Source: Zizania palustris (Eukaryota; Streptophyta; Magnoliopsida; Poales; Poaceae). From it: 64,000 bases of DNA. The position numbers and the translations under genes were made by a program. The stretch is from contig JAAALK010000285.1 in NCBI GenBank assembly GCA_019279435.1, positions 29,358,371-29,422,370 of the forward strand, written 5' to 3'. Every line of letters begins with the position of its first letter. Position 1 is the first letter of the stretch. Positions 11,272-23,192 of this stretch are shown here, piece by piece. The notes under the pieces are model-generated. The model was not told the origin of the DNA. It saw only the letters and a program-made list of their open reading frames with translations, and did not search any database.

Positions 11272-11286
11272 GGTTTCGCTTTTGTT
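11272..11286 (+). repeat. Target-site duplication of the LINE, right copy
   Basis: Right partner of 6852-6866. Copia-A1 pol continues in frame directly after it. Confidence 0.8.
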
Positions 11287-12832
11287 GCTTCTTTTGAGCC
11301 CTTAGATGTTAGTCATGCACTTTCTGATTCTAGTTGGATCAATGCCATGCATGAAGAACTTGAAAAATTTGAGAGAAACCAAGTCTGGACTTTAGTTGAT
11401 CCTCCACCAAATGTTCATTTCATTGAAACAAAATGGATTTTCAAAAACAAACAAGGGGAGGATGGGACTGTAGTTAGAAACAAGGCTAGACTTGTAGCTC
11501 AGGGTTATTCTCAATTAAAAGGGATTGATTTTACTGAAACTTTTGCACCTGTTGTGCGTCTAGAGGCCATTAGGATTTTGCTTGCCTTTGTGACATCCCG
11601 GGGATTCAAACTCTATCAAATGGATGTCAAAAGTGCATTTCTAAATGGATTCATAGGCGAAGATGTTTATGTTAAACAACCCCCTGGTTTTGTAAACCCC
11701 AAATACCTACATAAAGTCCTTAAACTTCATAAGGCTCTTTATGGACTCAAGCAGGCCCCTCGGGCATGGTATGATAGACTTAAGTCTTTTTTTCTTGAGC
11801 GGGGGTATTTGATGGGATCTGTTGATAAAACCCTGTTCACTCTCAAGCATGGCAAAGATTTCCTGCTAGTCCAGATTTATGTGGATGATATCATCTTTGG
11901 TGGCTCTTCTCATGTTTTGGTTGCCGAGTTTGCAGATGCCATGAGCAGGGAGTTCGAGATGTCCATGATGGGCGAACTCACCTTTTTCCTTGGTTTGCAA
12001 ATCAAGCAAAGCAAACAAGGTACATTCGTCCACCAGATGAAGTACACCGAGGACCTGCTCAAGAAATTCGACATGGCTGATGCGAAGCCCCTCGCTACTC
12101 CGATGGCTACTTCAATAGCATTGGATCCTAACGAGGATGGAGAAGCCGTAGATCAGAAGGAGTTTCGAAGCATGATTGACTCCCTCCTCTACTTGACTGC
12201 TACGAGACTGGACATACACTTCGTAGTGTGTCTGTGCGCTTGTTTTCAGGCTTCACCACGAGCTTCGCACCGCCAAGCGGTAAAGCGTATTCTCAGGTAT
12301 CTCAAACATACCCTCGAATTTGGCATCTGGTATTCGGACGTCTTCCTCTTTGTGTCTCGAGGTTATTCTAATGTGGATTTTGCTGGGTGTAGGATTGATA
12401 GGAAAAGTACCTCTGGTACTTGTCATTTTCTGGGTACTTCGCTGGTTTACTAGTCTTCCCGCAAACAGTCTAGTGTTGCACAATCGACGGCTGAGGCCGA
12501 ATATGTTGCTGCAGCTAGCTGTTGCTCTCATATTTTGTGGATGTTTTCTACTTTGCGGGATTTTGGGTTAGATTATAAGAGTGTTCCACTTTTCTGTGAT
12601 AACACTAGTGCTATTTGTATTGCAAACAACCCGGTTCAAGCATTCCAGAACCAAACACATTGATGTGCGATATAATTTTCTCACAGATCATAATGAGAAG
12701 GGTGATATTGAGCTTCAATATGTTGATACCCAACACCAGCTAGCCGATATTTTCACAAAACCCCTCGATGCTTCTCGTTTTTCCTACTTGCGTGGAGAAC
12801 TTGGTGTTTGTCACCCTTATGGCATTTTGTGA
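11287..12832 (+). pseudogene. Copia-A1 reverse transcriptase and RNase H (broken)
   Basis: This is the second half of pol, which copies element RNA into DNA and removes the RNA strand. A long open stretch (11347-12453) carries the copia RT motifs WIFKNKQ, QMDVKSAFLNG, YGLKQAPRAW and the catalytic YVDD at 11878-11889. RNase H follows, with DFAGCRIDRKSTSG, a broken stretch, STAEAEYVAA and then KHIDVRYNFLTDH and QLADIFTKPL. The frame ends with a normal TGA near 12830. A stop at 12451 and frameshifts near 12570 and 12660 inactivate it. Confidence 0.9.
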
Positions 12833-13936
12833 GGGGGAGCAGATTTTGATTATCTTGCATATGCTCATTGTGTGTGAAATTGCATTTACATCCTTTGCAC
12901 TTATATGCCTGATTTTAATTCATGAAATCATGTCAGCTCAGCTCTATTTAATATGTCTGAAACATTATGTGCATGATTCTTCTTTCCAAAATCAAATCAT
13001 GCTCACTGCTTAGTCTTGAATCTAGCATGTTTAGGAAGGACTGCTTTAGCTATCTTTTATCTGCTTGATAGCAAGACTCCTTTTCTCTGGATACTAAACA
13101 TTCCAACTTGAAAAATTGTTCTACTTACTCATGGATATTCATCAAGTGCTAAACAAATTGTTCACTTAATTAAAATCCAAAACTCCATGATTTGCATGCT
13201 ACAAGTGAAAAGAGCCAGGTGGGTTTGTTTGTCGCACTACTCTATTCTAGACTGCCTACCATTGCACATTGGTCTAAACTGGGATAGTGTAGTGTATGCC
13301 TAAAATCATCGCCTTAAGTTTCTGATAGTTTTCATGCCTAGGCTTGGCTTGATTGGAAAGTATAAGGTAGACAAACAAATAACCCCTGGCATTATGCAAA
13401 GAACAACAAATTCATTGATCATCGAGATTGCTTTCAATACTCCACTTGCACTGGGCTTGTCTGTCTAGAGTAGAAATTGACTAGCTTTGCGCAGTCTCTG
13501 CTTTTACTTGTATAGTTACCTTGATTGAGTGGTGATGCTTTTAATTCAAAATGATAAAATCACATGTTGTAATCATGTTTTTTAGAGTATGTTAAATTGA
13601 GCTGAGCACATGATAATTGATATTAATGTTGGCATATTTTTGCTTTATATGTCTTTGCAATTCTGCCCATTTCGAAGCTTTGCATTGCCAAAGGGGGAGA
13701 AATTTTTGAGTTCTCTATAGCAAGGGGTAAAATAACTCAGGGGGAGTTTTATCTTGCAAAGGGAAGATTTGCCGAAGGGGCTTTTACTCTTTTGAAAAGG
13801 GGGAGGAAAATTAAATTCTTTTGTCAAGTGACATGGTTTGGCTCGTTTCTGAGTTTTATGGTCACTTGTGTGCTGAAATTTTTCAAATTTTCTTGAACTT
13901 GAATTTGGTTGTCAATGCATTCATCAAGGGGTAGAT
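12833..13936 (+). other. Copia-A1 3' noncoding region with multiple polypurine tracts
   Basis: About 1.1 kb between the pol stop and the 3' LTR shows no convincing gene; in particular I see no envelope-like ORF. Purine runs occur at about 12832-12841, 13690-13701, 13720-13728, 13738-13745, 13757-13766, 13774-13780, 13794-13811 and 13926-13935. The last one abuts the LTR and should be the working plus-strand primer. Repeated tracts of this kind are a known Sirevirus trait. Confidence 0.75.
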
Positions 13937-15311
13937 TAAGAAACCAAGGGTTGGTTTTAGAGTCTGTGATGAGTGATTGATAGATTTTATCCTCTGATTC
14001 GAAGGGGTCCCTCCGAAGGGGTTCGGAGGTTGTTTCACCGAAGGGTTCGGTGGCTATGTTTTGCTGCGGCTATTGCAGTGGAGTGTGCCTGTTGGAGGGG
14101 TCCGACAGTACACAATGACTGGGTCATACCGAAGGTCTCGGTACTTTGGGCGGTACACCGGAGTGTGTGCCGAAGGTTGCTTACCCATAGAGGTCTCCGG
14201 GGTACTGGATACACTTGTCTGTCTGTCTGTGGTGGGAAGGTGACTTCGGAGGCGACGGACGATTCACAGCAAGTGAACCTGGGTCAAGCGGGAGGTTTGA
14301 TGCCAGGCGAGTAGGGAGCTCAGGTCGAGGTGCGCCAGGAGAAGGTTGTAAGTGCAGAGTGTGGCTCCGGGTGAAGGTACCCCGAGACGAAGTCCTCGGA
14401 GGCGAGGCACTTCAAAGGGTACTCCAAATGGAGTGACTTCGGAGTATGGTGGACCAAGTCCTCAGCAATGAGGCAAGGTGTTCGAAGTGTGCTCCGGAGG
14501 GAGACACTCGAAGGTATACCCGACGAAGGTCTCAAAAGTCGAGGTGCATCGAAGGCATGGTCCGGGTGAGGTTCGTCGAGGAGTGTGCTCGGGGAGAGAC
14601 ACTGTGACGAAGTGCTCATGGAATGCTTCCTACAGAGGCCTTGGACGAAGGAGGGACTTCGAAGGGTGGTACTCCGAAGGTGGGGCTTCGGAGTGTGGCT
14701 GACTTGAGGTACTTTGGCCAGGCATGGCTTCGGTACACGGGCTGACGGAGTTCGAGCTAGGAGAAGCTGCGAAGCCGTGGTGGTCCACTCCGGAGGTGTT
14801 GGTGCGAAGGCCCAAGGGCTTTGACGGCTTCAGCTCAAAACCGTCACTGTATCAAAGGCTAACATCGGAGAAGCGAAGGCCGTCAGGCTCAAGGCTTCTC
14901 ACCAAAGCTACCGCACCCCTCGCGTCCGAAGGGGGGCTTTAGAAGGCTCCAAAACTACAAAGGCTGACCGTGTCTGCTCTGCAAAAGCTGATGCTGTCTC
15001 CTCTGCGAAGCTGACAAAAGAAGCCTCCAAATAATGTAGACTACCAGCTATACCCCAGTGTGCGGAGCCTGCACTGACTTAGCAGATTTTATTTTTTGGT
15101 GTTGTGAGTGGAGCGAAGTCTTCTTGACTTCGAACTTTTGCTCCTGACGAAGCCTGGTTTCGAAGCTGTGGAATACCTTTGAACCAGAACTTCGAAGGGT
15201 GTGTTCAAAGCCTGTTCCGCGGAAGACAGATTTAAAACAGAAGACTATTTTTAGTTTGAAATTTTAAAAGCTCCCATTCACCCCCCTCTGGTCGCCGTTT
15301 TTGGTCCAACA
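13937..15311 (+). repeat. 3' LTR of Copia-A1 with internal deletion
   Basis: The LTR starts taagaaaccaagg (a diverged TGAGAAACC) and ends GGTCCAACA. It is about 1375 bp against about 2021 bp for the A2 LTR. The missing part lies at about 15055, where sequence near the end of the promoter-proximal part joins gtgcggagcctg of the distal part. The deletion removes the TATA box and the presumed transcription start. Confidence 0.85.
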
Positions 15312-15807
15312 CAAGGATTACCACTATTCCAAAGTGGTCGTCGGAGGGCTTCCAAGCAAACCCACGAAGAGGTACAGGAAAGTAAAGATAAAGTAAATGC
15401 AATCAAAGCTAGGGCTTTGTGTCTAGGTTGTGTTGGGCAGGCTCTCTGAACTAGCTTCGCCTCTCTTTTTATAGGGGCTAAGCCTATGATCTAATCTGCT
15501 ATAATTCGGCTAGATAGGGATAAAGACTTAGCAAGAATTGTATCCAACTCTATCTCTGCCAAAGTGGGCTTCGGCCAGGCCCGTCAAAGCCTGCTCCTCG
15601 GGCCGAAGCTTTGGCAGCGTGGGCCTCCGAAGGCTTCCTGCCCGAAAACCATGGGCTGGTTGGAACCTTTTGGGGCCCATAGCCTAATGGACCTTCGGCC
15701 CTATAGAGCTTCGGCCTGACCCGGGACATGTGTATTTTCGATCCAAATTACCAAAATTGATATTTTGACAATCTTAGCCATTGATGCCATTTTTTGCTAT
15801 TAACACA
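15312..15807 (-). repeat. 3' LTR of Gypsy-C, truncated
   Basis: On the minus strand the LTR starts TGTGTTAATAGC at 15807, right after a polypurine tract, and runs 496 bp to 15312, where the Copia-A1 LTR begins. The end is not a proper CA end, so the distal part should lie left of Copia-A1. No partner LTR is present for comparison. Confidence 0.7.
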
Positions 15808-15823
15808 TGCCCCCCTAACTTTT
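15808..15823 (-). promoter_or_regulatory. Polypurine tract of Gypsy-C
   Basis: The minus strand reads AAAAGTTAGGGGGGCA directly before the LTR start. It would prime plus-strand DNA synthesis. Confidence 0.7.
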
Positions 15824-15893
15824 AATGAACTAAGTGAACTAAAAGCACAACGAACTGAAGACGATACCATCCATATCGGCCTTTTGACACCTT

Positions 15894-17221
15894 TTACGCT
15901 ATTTGCCACACGCTTGGGAAATACCTTTTCAAGTATCTACCATTCAAAGCTCTTCGAAACCGCTCTCCTTGCAGAGATTCCAACACGTATGCATTGCTAG
16001 GAGCGATTTCGGCTATTTTGAAAGGACCTTCCCAACTAGGTGACCATTTACCAAACTTGGGACTCTTAGTGCCTAAGGGTAAAATCGTCTTCCAAACCAA
16101 GTCTCCTACTTGAAATGATTTTGGTTTAACCTTCTTATTGTAGGATTTAGCTACTCTTCTCTTGTCTACTTCTATTGCTTCTAAAACCTTTCTTCTCTTA
16201 TCGGTCACTTCTTCTAGGTTATCCTTCAAAAGAGTTTCATACTCGTTGACCGATAAGCCATCTTGCTTTAACACTCTTAAGGAGCCAAGATCTACTTCTA
16301 AAGGTAGAACGACTTCTTGTCCATATACCAATTCATATGGACTGACTTTGGTAGCACCGTGCTTTGCAATTCTACAAGCCCATAGCGCTTCGGAAAGCAC
16401 TTCATGCTACCTTTTGGGAAATTCTTCAATTTTCTTCTTAACGAGCTTAATCACGGTTTTATTACTAGACTTGGCCTGACCATTGACTTGAGCATAGTAG
16501 GGTGAAGAGATTACCAACTTAATACCATAATATTCGGCGAAGTCCCTCACTTCTCTAGAAACAAATGAACTACCTTGATCTGTAGTAAGAGTTTGAGGAA
16601 TGCCGAATCTATGTATGATGTGCTTCAAGATAAACTCAAGTACCTCGTTGTGGTTCATGTTCTTGAGAGGCACGGCCTCGGTCCACTTGGTGAAGTAATC
16701 CGTCTCCATCAACACAAACCGATGCCCTCTTGATGAAGGACGGTGAATTTGGCCGATGAAGTCTAAACCGAAACCTTGGAACGTCCATGGCTTGACAATA
16801 GGGTTGAGTAACGAAGCAGGAGCTAACTGAATATTGCCAAACTTCTAACACGCCTCACACCCTCTATAATACTTAAAATAATCCTCAGTCATGGTCAGCC
16901 AGTAGAAATCTGCCCTTTTGAGCATCCAACTCATTTTCTGGGCTGACTGATGAGTGCCATAATGTCCCTCATAGACTTCTCCTGTAGCCACCTAGGATCG
17001 TTCGTGGTCTAGAAACTTTAACAGCACTCCGTCAATGGTTCAGCGATACAGTGTGTCGTCTGTCAACACAAATTTGAACGCTTGTCGCCGAACCTTCCGA
17101 TCAACCCTTTGGCTAGGGTCTCTCAAATACTGCCAAAACGTATTTTCAAACTGAATTCGAATGAGTGCAGTTTGTGTGTGTGTGCAGACCCGACAGCCTA
17201 TGTCAAGGATGTACGCGTCGT
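15894..17221 (-). pseudogene. Gypsy-C integrase (broken)
   Basis: Integrase inserts the element cDNA. Reading leftwards, linker sequence starts near 17220. A zinc-binding HHCC region lies at about 17000-16850 (HYGTHQ, then CEAC). The catalytic core runs from about 16800 to 16400, with FGLDFIG and TTDQGSSF retaining two Asp residues. The third catalytic residue is changed: Lys is encoded at 16472-16470 (GQAKSSNK, where Glu is usual). The C-terminal part carries WEGPF and ends YLKRYFP. Stops lie in the HHCC region and after CEAC. Confidence 0.85.
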
Positions 17222-17349
17222 AATATCATTTTGCTAGAACAACTTTTCGCAATTTCAGTAATAAAAGAAACTAGTTGAATAAAAGTTGTTATTTTCTTTG
17301 TTTCGTTTCCTCTACCTTACTCTTGGGTGGGTCCGCCTATCTTCTTCAG

Positions 17350-18601
17350 ATGTCTTCCAACCCGAGTGACCATCCCGAGGCTAGCAATGCCAGAGCTAGT
17401 CAGCCAGCTGCTGAAGATCGCCCTCAGGCCACCGAGACTCAAGCCAACCAGATTTTGAGGAACTTGGGTGGGCCCGGCTGGGGTGCCATAGGGCCACGCC
17501 AGGCCGTACCAGTGCCTGCGCCGGTCCATCCTACTTTTGCCGAGGTCATGGTTCAACAGAACAATATGATGGCTACTCTTATGACCCAAATGCAGCGGCA
17601 ACAGGAGAAGCTTGAGCAGCTCGAGCAATGGTTGACAGCGAGAGAGCATCAGGCTCCCCCACCAGCCCCAGCCCAAGCACCTGCACCAGCTCCAGCGTCA
17701 GCGCCCGTGCTTGCACCAGCCCCAGTCCCACCTCCCGCACCGGCGCCGAGTTCTCAACTATCAGAGTTTCTGCGGGTCAGGCCACCCACCTTCTCCAGCA
17801 CAACAAATCCCATGGAGGCAGGTGATTGGCTTCACACTATCACAAAGAAGTTGCAGTTGTTGCCATGCACTGATTGGGAGCGTGTGGCGTTCGCCACCCA
17901 CCAGCTGCAAGGACCCGCCGCTGAGTGGTGGGACAACTTTCAGGAAGCTCAACCAGTTGATCATGTTGTTACCTGGGCCAAGTTCACTGCAGCTTTCTGG
18001 GCTACCCACATTCCGTCCGGCTTGATAGAACTGAAGAGGCAAGAGTTCATAGATCTGCAGCAGGGCAGTCGTTCAGTTACTGAGTATTTGCATGAATTCA
18101 ATCGCCTAGCACGCTATGCTCCCGAGGATGTTCGCACTAATGCGAAAAAGCAGGAGAAGTTTCTTAGAGGCATCAAGGATGAGTTGAAGCCTCTGTTGCT
18201 AGCCACCGATCATGCTGACTTTCAGAGGCTAGTGAACAGAGCCATCATTCAAGAGTCAGAGCAGAATAGGGTGGAGAATAAGAAGCGCAAGATGGTTGTT
18301 TATCGCTTCCCACCAAACAGCAACCAGAGGCCCAGGATGGCACCAACTCCCTCAGTGCCAGGCTACCAGCCTCAACCAGCTTACCGGCCCTCAACTATCA
18401 GTGGCCCCGGTTCGGTAGCGTCCCGTCCCGCTACTCCTTCAACCCAGAGCACAGCTCAATCACCAGCGCAGAAGACAAATGTACTGAAGGACAAGTTTGG
18501 TAAACCAGTGGTATGTTACAATTGTTGTTAGGTTGGCCACTATTCTTCAGCCTGCCCTCACCCGAAGCGACCTCAGGCACCTGTTCAAGCTCCCGTCAGC
18601 C
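17350..18601 (+). pseudogene. Gypsy-D gag (broken by a stop in the zinc knuckle)
   Basis: The chosen start is the ATG at 17350 (MSSNPSD); upstream in-frame codons look like leader. A Pro/Ala-rich segment lies at about 17650-17760. The retrotransposon gag domain lies at about 17760-18250 (DWLHTITKKL, EWWDNF, EFNRLARYAP). The zinc knuckle CYNCCxVGHYSSAC follows at about 18515-18555. A TAG stop replaces the residue after the second Cys pair, probably from CAG. About 400 residues are open before it. Confidence 0.85.
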
Positions 18602-18603
18602 AA

Positions 18604-20405
18604 GTGGTTCGTGCCAAGGTGAACCATATTACTGCAGAAGAAGCTCAGGAGGCACCAGAAGCGGTGTTGGGTATGTTTCCTGTTAACTCGATATCTTCAG
18701 TTGTTTTATTTGATTCTGGGGCAACACACTCGTTTATATCTACATCATTTGTAAAGAAGAATGATTTGAAAACTTTGCTACTATCTAAGCCTATGATTAT
18801 AGCCACTCCCGGCAAACAGACCTCGGCTGACCTATTTAGCCCAAGGGTGCTAATAAAGATCCAAGGGGTAGAATTCCGGGTAGACCCTGTTCTATTAGAA
18901 TGCAAGGGCTTGGATGTCATCCTAGGGATGAACTGGCTGGTTAAACACAAGGGAATGATTGATTGTGCCAGTAAAGAAGTTACCTTGACCAATGAAGATG
19001 GACACGTCGTCACCTTCAAGATGGCAAGGAAAAGAATCGAGACCCCAATGGTGAACCAGATAGCCTTGGAAGAAGTGCGTGTTGTCAAAGAGTTTATGGA
19101 TGTTTTTCCTGAAGATCTGCCAGGGATGCCACCGAAAAGAGACATCGAGTTCAGAATTGACCTTGTGCCAGGAACCACTCCCATCTCAAAGCGCCCGTAC
19201 AGAATGGCCGCTAATGAGCTAGCGGAGGTGAAGAAGAATATTAAGATCTCGAGCAAAAAGGGTACATCAGGCCGAGTACTTCCCCATGGGGAGCACCGGT
19301 AATCTTTGCAATGAAGAAGGACAAGACAAAGAGAATGTGTGTGGACTACCGGGCTTTGAATGAAGTCACTATCAAGAACAAGTATCCATTGCCTCGCATT
19401 GATGATCTATTCGATCAGTTGAGAGGAGCTACAGTGTTCTCTAAGATTGATCTCCGATCAGGTTACCATCAGTTGAGAATCAGAGAGGAAGATATTCCGA
19501 ACACTGCTTTCACATAGAGATATGGTCTGTATGAGTATACAGTGATGTCGTTTGGACTTACTAATGCTCCAACATTCTTTATGAACATGATGAATAATGT
19601 CTTCATGGACTGTTTGGACAAGTTCATTGTGGTGTTCATTGATGATATCCTCATTTACTCCAAGACCCCGGAAGAACACGAAGAGCATCTCCGTCTGTCT
19701 CTGATGAAGCTAAGAGAGCATCAGCTATACGCCAAATACAGCAAATGTGAGTTTTGGACATCTGAAGTGAAGTTTTTGGGACACATCATATCAGATAAAG
19801 GGGTAGCAGTGGATCCTGCTACTGTTGAAGCAGTGACAGATTGGTTGCAGCCTACATCAGTCCTGGAGATTCGTAGTTTTCTTGGATTGGCGGGCTATTA
19901 TCGTCGATTCATCGAGAACTTCTCCAAGATTGCCAAGCCCATGACCAGATTGCTCCAGAAGGACACCAAGTTCAAGTGGACACCAGATTGTGAAGAGAGC
20001 TTTCGTACCTTGAAGAAAAAGTTAGTCTCAGCACCAGTGTTGACTCTACCAGATATTCGACGGGATTTTCATGTCTATTGTGATGCGTCTCATCAAGGAC
20101 TAGGATGTGTATTGATGCAAGATGGAAAAGTGGTATCTCATGCCTCACGTCAGCTTCATCCTCATGAGCTGAACTATCCTACTCATGATCTAGAGTTAGT
20201 AGCCGTAGTGCATGCTTTAAAGATTTGGAGGCATTACCTCATCGGCAACAGATGTGAAGTGTTCACTGATCACAAGAGTCTGAAGTATATATTCACCCAG
20301 CCAGATTTGAACCTTAGGCAAAGAAGATGGCTAGATTTGATTAAAGATTACGACATGGGAATTCATTATCATCCAGGCAAAGCTAATGTAGTGGCGGATG
20401 CACTG
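18604..20405 (+). pseudogene. Gypsy-D protease, reverse transcriptase and RNase H (broken)
   Basis: Protease carries FDSGATHSFIS (Asp-Ser-Gly near 18711). RT follows with KRMCVDYRALNEVTI, FSKIDLRSGYHQ and the catalytic FIDD at 19635-19646. RNase H shows DASHQGLGCVLMQ and FTDHKSLKY. The usual end motif VADALSRK is cut after VADAL at about 20405. A frameshift near 19245 and a TAG at 19516-19518 break the frame. Integrase is absent. Confidence 0.88.
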
Positions 20406-23192
20406 AATTCGAATTTCAAATTTGTTTAATTGAAGAAAGGCTTTACAATTTAAAACCTTTAGCTAAAAGTATTGAATTTTGAAATTTAATAATTTTGTTA
20501 GGGTCCTAGAGCCTTAAAATATTTTATAAAATTAATTTGGAATTTTTAGAATTCAAATTCTTAATTTAAACATCAAAACTATTTTTTGGAATTAATTTTA
20601 TTCGCAAAACCTTTTTATTTCTTAGTGGGCCGCTCCCTCGCTTTTGGCGCAGCCAGCCCAGCAGCCAGCGGTCCCTCCCCCTCTCTCTGCTGCGTGGGGC
20701 CCGCCTGTCGGTGCCGCCTCCCCACGCCGGCCTCTCTCTCCTCTCTCTGTCGTCGGGGCCCGCTTGCCAGCGCCTGTCAGCCCCCCTCCCTTCTTCTCAC
20801 GCCGGCCCCCTCCTTTTTCTCTCCCCACGCCGCCGGCAACGGCTTTTCTGTTGGCCGGAGCCCGCCCCCCCCCCCCGCGCTCTAGAGCCCACGCCCGCTT
20901 CCTCCGGCCTCTATTTAGCGCGCCGAAACTATCCCGTGGCTCATTTTTGGCTTTCGCGCACCCTTTCCGCCGGATTTCCCCTTCCCGTGAGCTCCACCGC
21001 CTCGTCTCCATTCGCCGCTAGCCCTCGCCGGCGACCGCCTCCTCCTCCGCCATTGGCTCCATCATCCTCGCCGTGTTCCGCTGGTCCCCGGCCCCGTCTC
21101 CGTTTGGCCTCCTCGCCGCCGGAACGACCCCGCCGCCGTCAACCCGACCCCGCCGCCGCCTCCTCCTCGCCGCCGGCCATCCCCGCCACTGGAGCTCGTC
21201 GCCCTCGGTACCTCCTTGCTCCTCTCCCCGCACCCTTTCCGTTTTCGCTATAATATTGGGCCTTAGGCCGCTTCTCACCGGCGCCGCCGCCTTGCCGGAG
21301 TCGGGGAAGAAGGCCCCCATCGCCCCCTGGGCGCGTGCGTGCCGCCCCCGTGCCGGACACACCGTTGCCCGTTGGATGCCAATCCAACGGCCCAGCGTGG
21401 CCGGTCCATGGCCCTGGTGCACGGGTGCACCGTGCGCGCGGTTCACCGTGGACTCGCGGTGCGCGCGGTCATCGGTCCACCGTGAGCCGCAGGGCGCAGC
21501 CGCGTGGTCCACAGTCCACCGTGGACCATTGTCGTCTGGATTAGGGTTTAATTTTGGCAGAAATCGTTTAAATCTTGTAAAATGCATATAAAATCCAAAA
21601 TAGCTCCGATTGAACCCATTCAAATTTCTAAATGTTCATACAATTTTTCTCTACGTACTGGTATAATTATTTTGTACTGTTTACTTGACTTGTTGTACTG
21701 TTATTTATTTGTTTTATATTCTCGACGCGTTGTAGTCGAAGTCGAAGCGACCGAAGAGTTGTCGATCGCCGTCGAGGATCCGAATCAGTTCTACGAGGAT
21801 CAAGGCAAGTCACAGGACCCTCTTGTGGACATAGTTGATCATGTTGAACCTACTTTTTGCAATAATTGCTATAACCCATAGGTTAATAACTGCATTAGCG
21901 ATAACTTGTTCACTCGTTTGTTTATTTAGCTAATGTATAGCATTGCTCCCTGAAGTGTAAACCCAAGCCATGCTTATATCACCTTCTCCTTGTCGCCATC
22001 GTCGTTTATTAGTTAGCGCTATATATTCGAGGCGCATTAATGGCTAGCTTAAACACAATTATTATTAGTCGTCAGGATTAATCTCTTTATACTCCTTTGG
22101 ATATATATGTCTTTGTCTCGTCGATATTCTGAGTTGTGGAAGGCGATGTGGATTCGAAGTGGTATTGTGCGTGGTGGGTTCCGGGTGCAAGCTAGGGCAT
22201 TGGTGGTCGCACTCGGGGCACTATAAGGACCGGTCTGCGGGATCTGTCGCAAAGCATTGTCGTGCTAACCACAAGTCTATGGGTAAGACCTAATCTGTAG
22301 TATGGGTCGGTTCAGCTTGATGCACCGAGCGGAGGAGACAAGACCATCTATCGGGAGTTGCCCAGTGATGGCTTGTGCTGATGAGGCACTAATGGGGGTC
22401 GCACGTCTACCAATCGGGTTCTACTCAGACGTTATGAGTGAGATCCCAGTGGAGCGTCGATGAAACCTAGTGAGGTTGTCCTCTTGCTGAGCCGGACATG
22501 CAAAGGGTTTTGGCATGAACTTGGTCAGGGTATCGTGGTGGTATCCTGGTGCACACCGGGTTTGTGCCTTGTGGGTAAAGTAGTACACCTCTGATCAGAG
22601 TTTAATCTTTTCGAAAAGCCGTGCCCACGGTTATGGGCGAGCCCAGTGATGTTCTCCGCAGTTAGCTTTCAGTGTTGAAAATGTGAATTGCATGTCATGT
22701 TTAGTATGGTTTGAAAGAGCGAGTGGGCACAGGAGTGCAACTCGAGTTAGTGGAAAGTCAAATACTGTTATTTACTTCAGCATGTTTATTATCGCTTTAA
22801 CACTGCTCATTAAAGTGTAAACAACACTTAATATGCTTTTACGCAATGAGCCTAGTTTACGCATCCTTGTTCAACAGCCATCATTATTTGCATGTCCGTG
22901 GCTTGTTGAGTACTTTGTACTCACCCCTCGTGGGATTAATTCTTTTAGATGTGGTGTACCAAGAAGGAGTCCGGGAGTAGCGTCCCAGGCGAGGAGTCGG
23001 ATCCGTGGAGCCAAGACGTTCTGCAGCTGCTTAGTTTTGCTTCCGCTTAAATTTGAGTTGTAATAAGTGTAGCCGATGAGCTACGTACTTGCTTTATTTC
23101 CTTTTGTTTCGTTGTCAGCTTGTGATCGTCTTGTAATAATGACTTTTCATTTATATTCAATGAATTGCGGTTCGTACGAACCCGGGTCGTTA
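20406..23192 (+). repeat. 3' LTR of Gypsy-D, start missing
   Basis: About 2.8 kb of noncoding sequence. It begins AT-rich, has a very GC-rich CT-rich block (about 20630-21530, with a C-run near 20865) and ends GGGTCGTTAC. The same order of AT-rich, GC-rich and AT-rich blocks is seen in the Gypsy-E LTR from 61555, and short stretches match, such as aacccaagccatgct. A weak TATA-like CTATTTAG lies at 20911. Long Pro/Arg-rich ORFs on both strands of the GC block are composition artefacts. Confidence 0.75.
21727..21881 (+). other. Protein-like conserved block inside the Gypsy-D LTR
   Basis: An open stretch ends with an acidic peptide containing EDQGKS and then HVEPTF, followed by a stop at 21879-21881. 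The Gypsy-E LTR has a matching block (63601-63726) with EQGKS and HIEPMF. Between the two copies several changes fall at third codon positions. No known domain is recognised. It could be a short LTR-encoded peptide or exon, or a conserved RNA or DNA element. Confidence 0.4.

Larger units (their letters stand above)
2121..15311 (+). mobile_element. Copia-A1, Sirevirus-like Ty1/copia element, interrupted
   Basis: The order is LTR part, primer site, gag, protease, integrase, reverse transcriptase, RNase H, a long 3' noncoding stretch with repeated polypurine tracts, and the 3' LTR. Integrase before reverse transcriptase is the copia order. The long gag with a central coiled-coil-like region and two zinc knuckles, the initiator-Met primer site and the multiple polypurine tracts fit the Sirevirus lineage. 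The element is broken by a LINE in pol (6867-11271) and by Copia-A2 in the 5' LTR. Many stops and frameshifts show it is dead. It lies in the LTR of Gypsy-C; the expected target duplication is caagg at 15312-15316. Confidence 0.9.
17222..23192 (+). mobile_element. Gypsy-D, chromovirus-like Ty3/gypsy element, lacking 5' LTR and integrase
   Basis: A plus-strand element inserted in Gypsy-C pol. It keeps part of the leader, gag, protease, RT, RNase H and most of a 3' LTR. No 5' LTR or primer site is seen upstream of gag; minus-strand Gypsy-C coding continues to about 17222. Pol stops at the RNase H end, and LTR sequence follows at once, so integrase, polypurine tract and the LTR start were deleted. 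On the right, Gypsy-C resumes at about 23193 within RNase H, while on the left it resumes in the linker before integrase. About 100 codons of Gypsy-C are thus also missing. The left edge is approximate. Confidence 0.8.

Noticed and set aside
12833..13936. Envelope-like ORF between pol and 3' LTR of Copia-A1
   Set aside because: Some Sireviruses have one here, but the longest frames are under 85 codons with no membrane or signal pattern.
17165..17190. tgcag at 17166-17170 and 23191-23195 as target duplication of Gypsy-D
   Set aside because: Gypsy-C coding continues past the left copy to about 17222 and the two sides of Gypsy-C are about 100 codons apart, so the match is probably chance.
20586..21623. 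Pro/Arg-rich ORFs in the GC-rich part of the Gypsy-D LTR (and 62039-62748 in Gypsy-E)
   Set aside because: They overlap in many frames, follow base composition, and are not conserved between the two LTRs.
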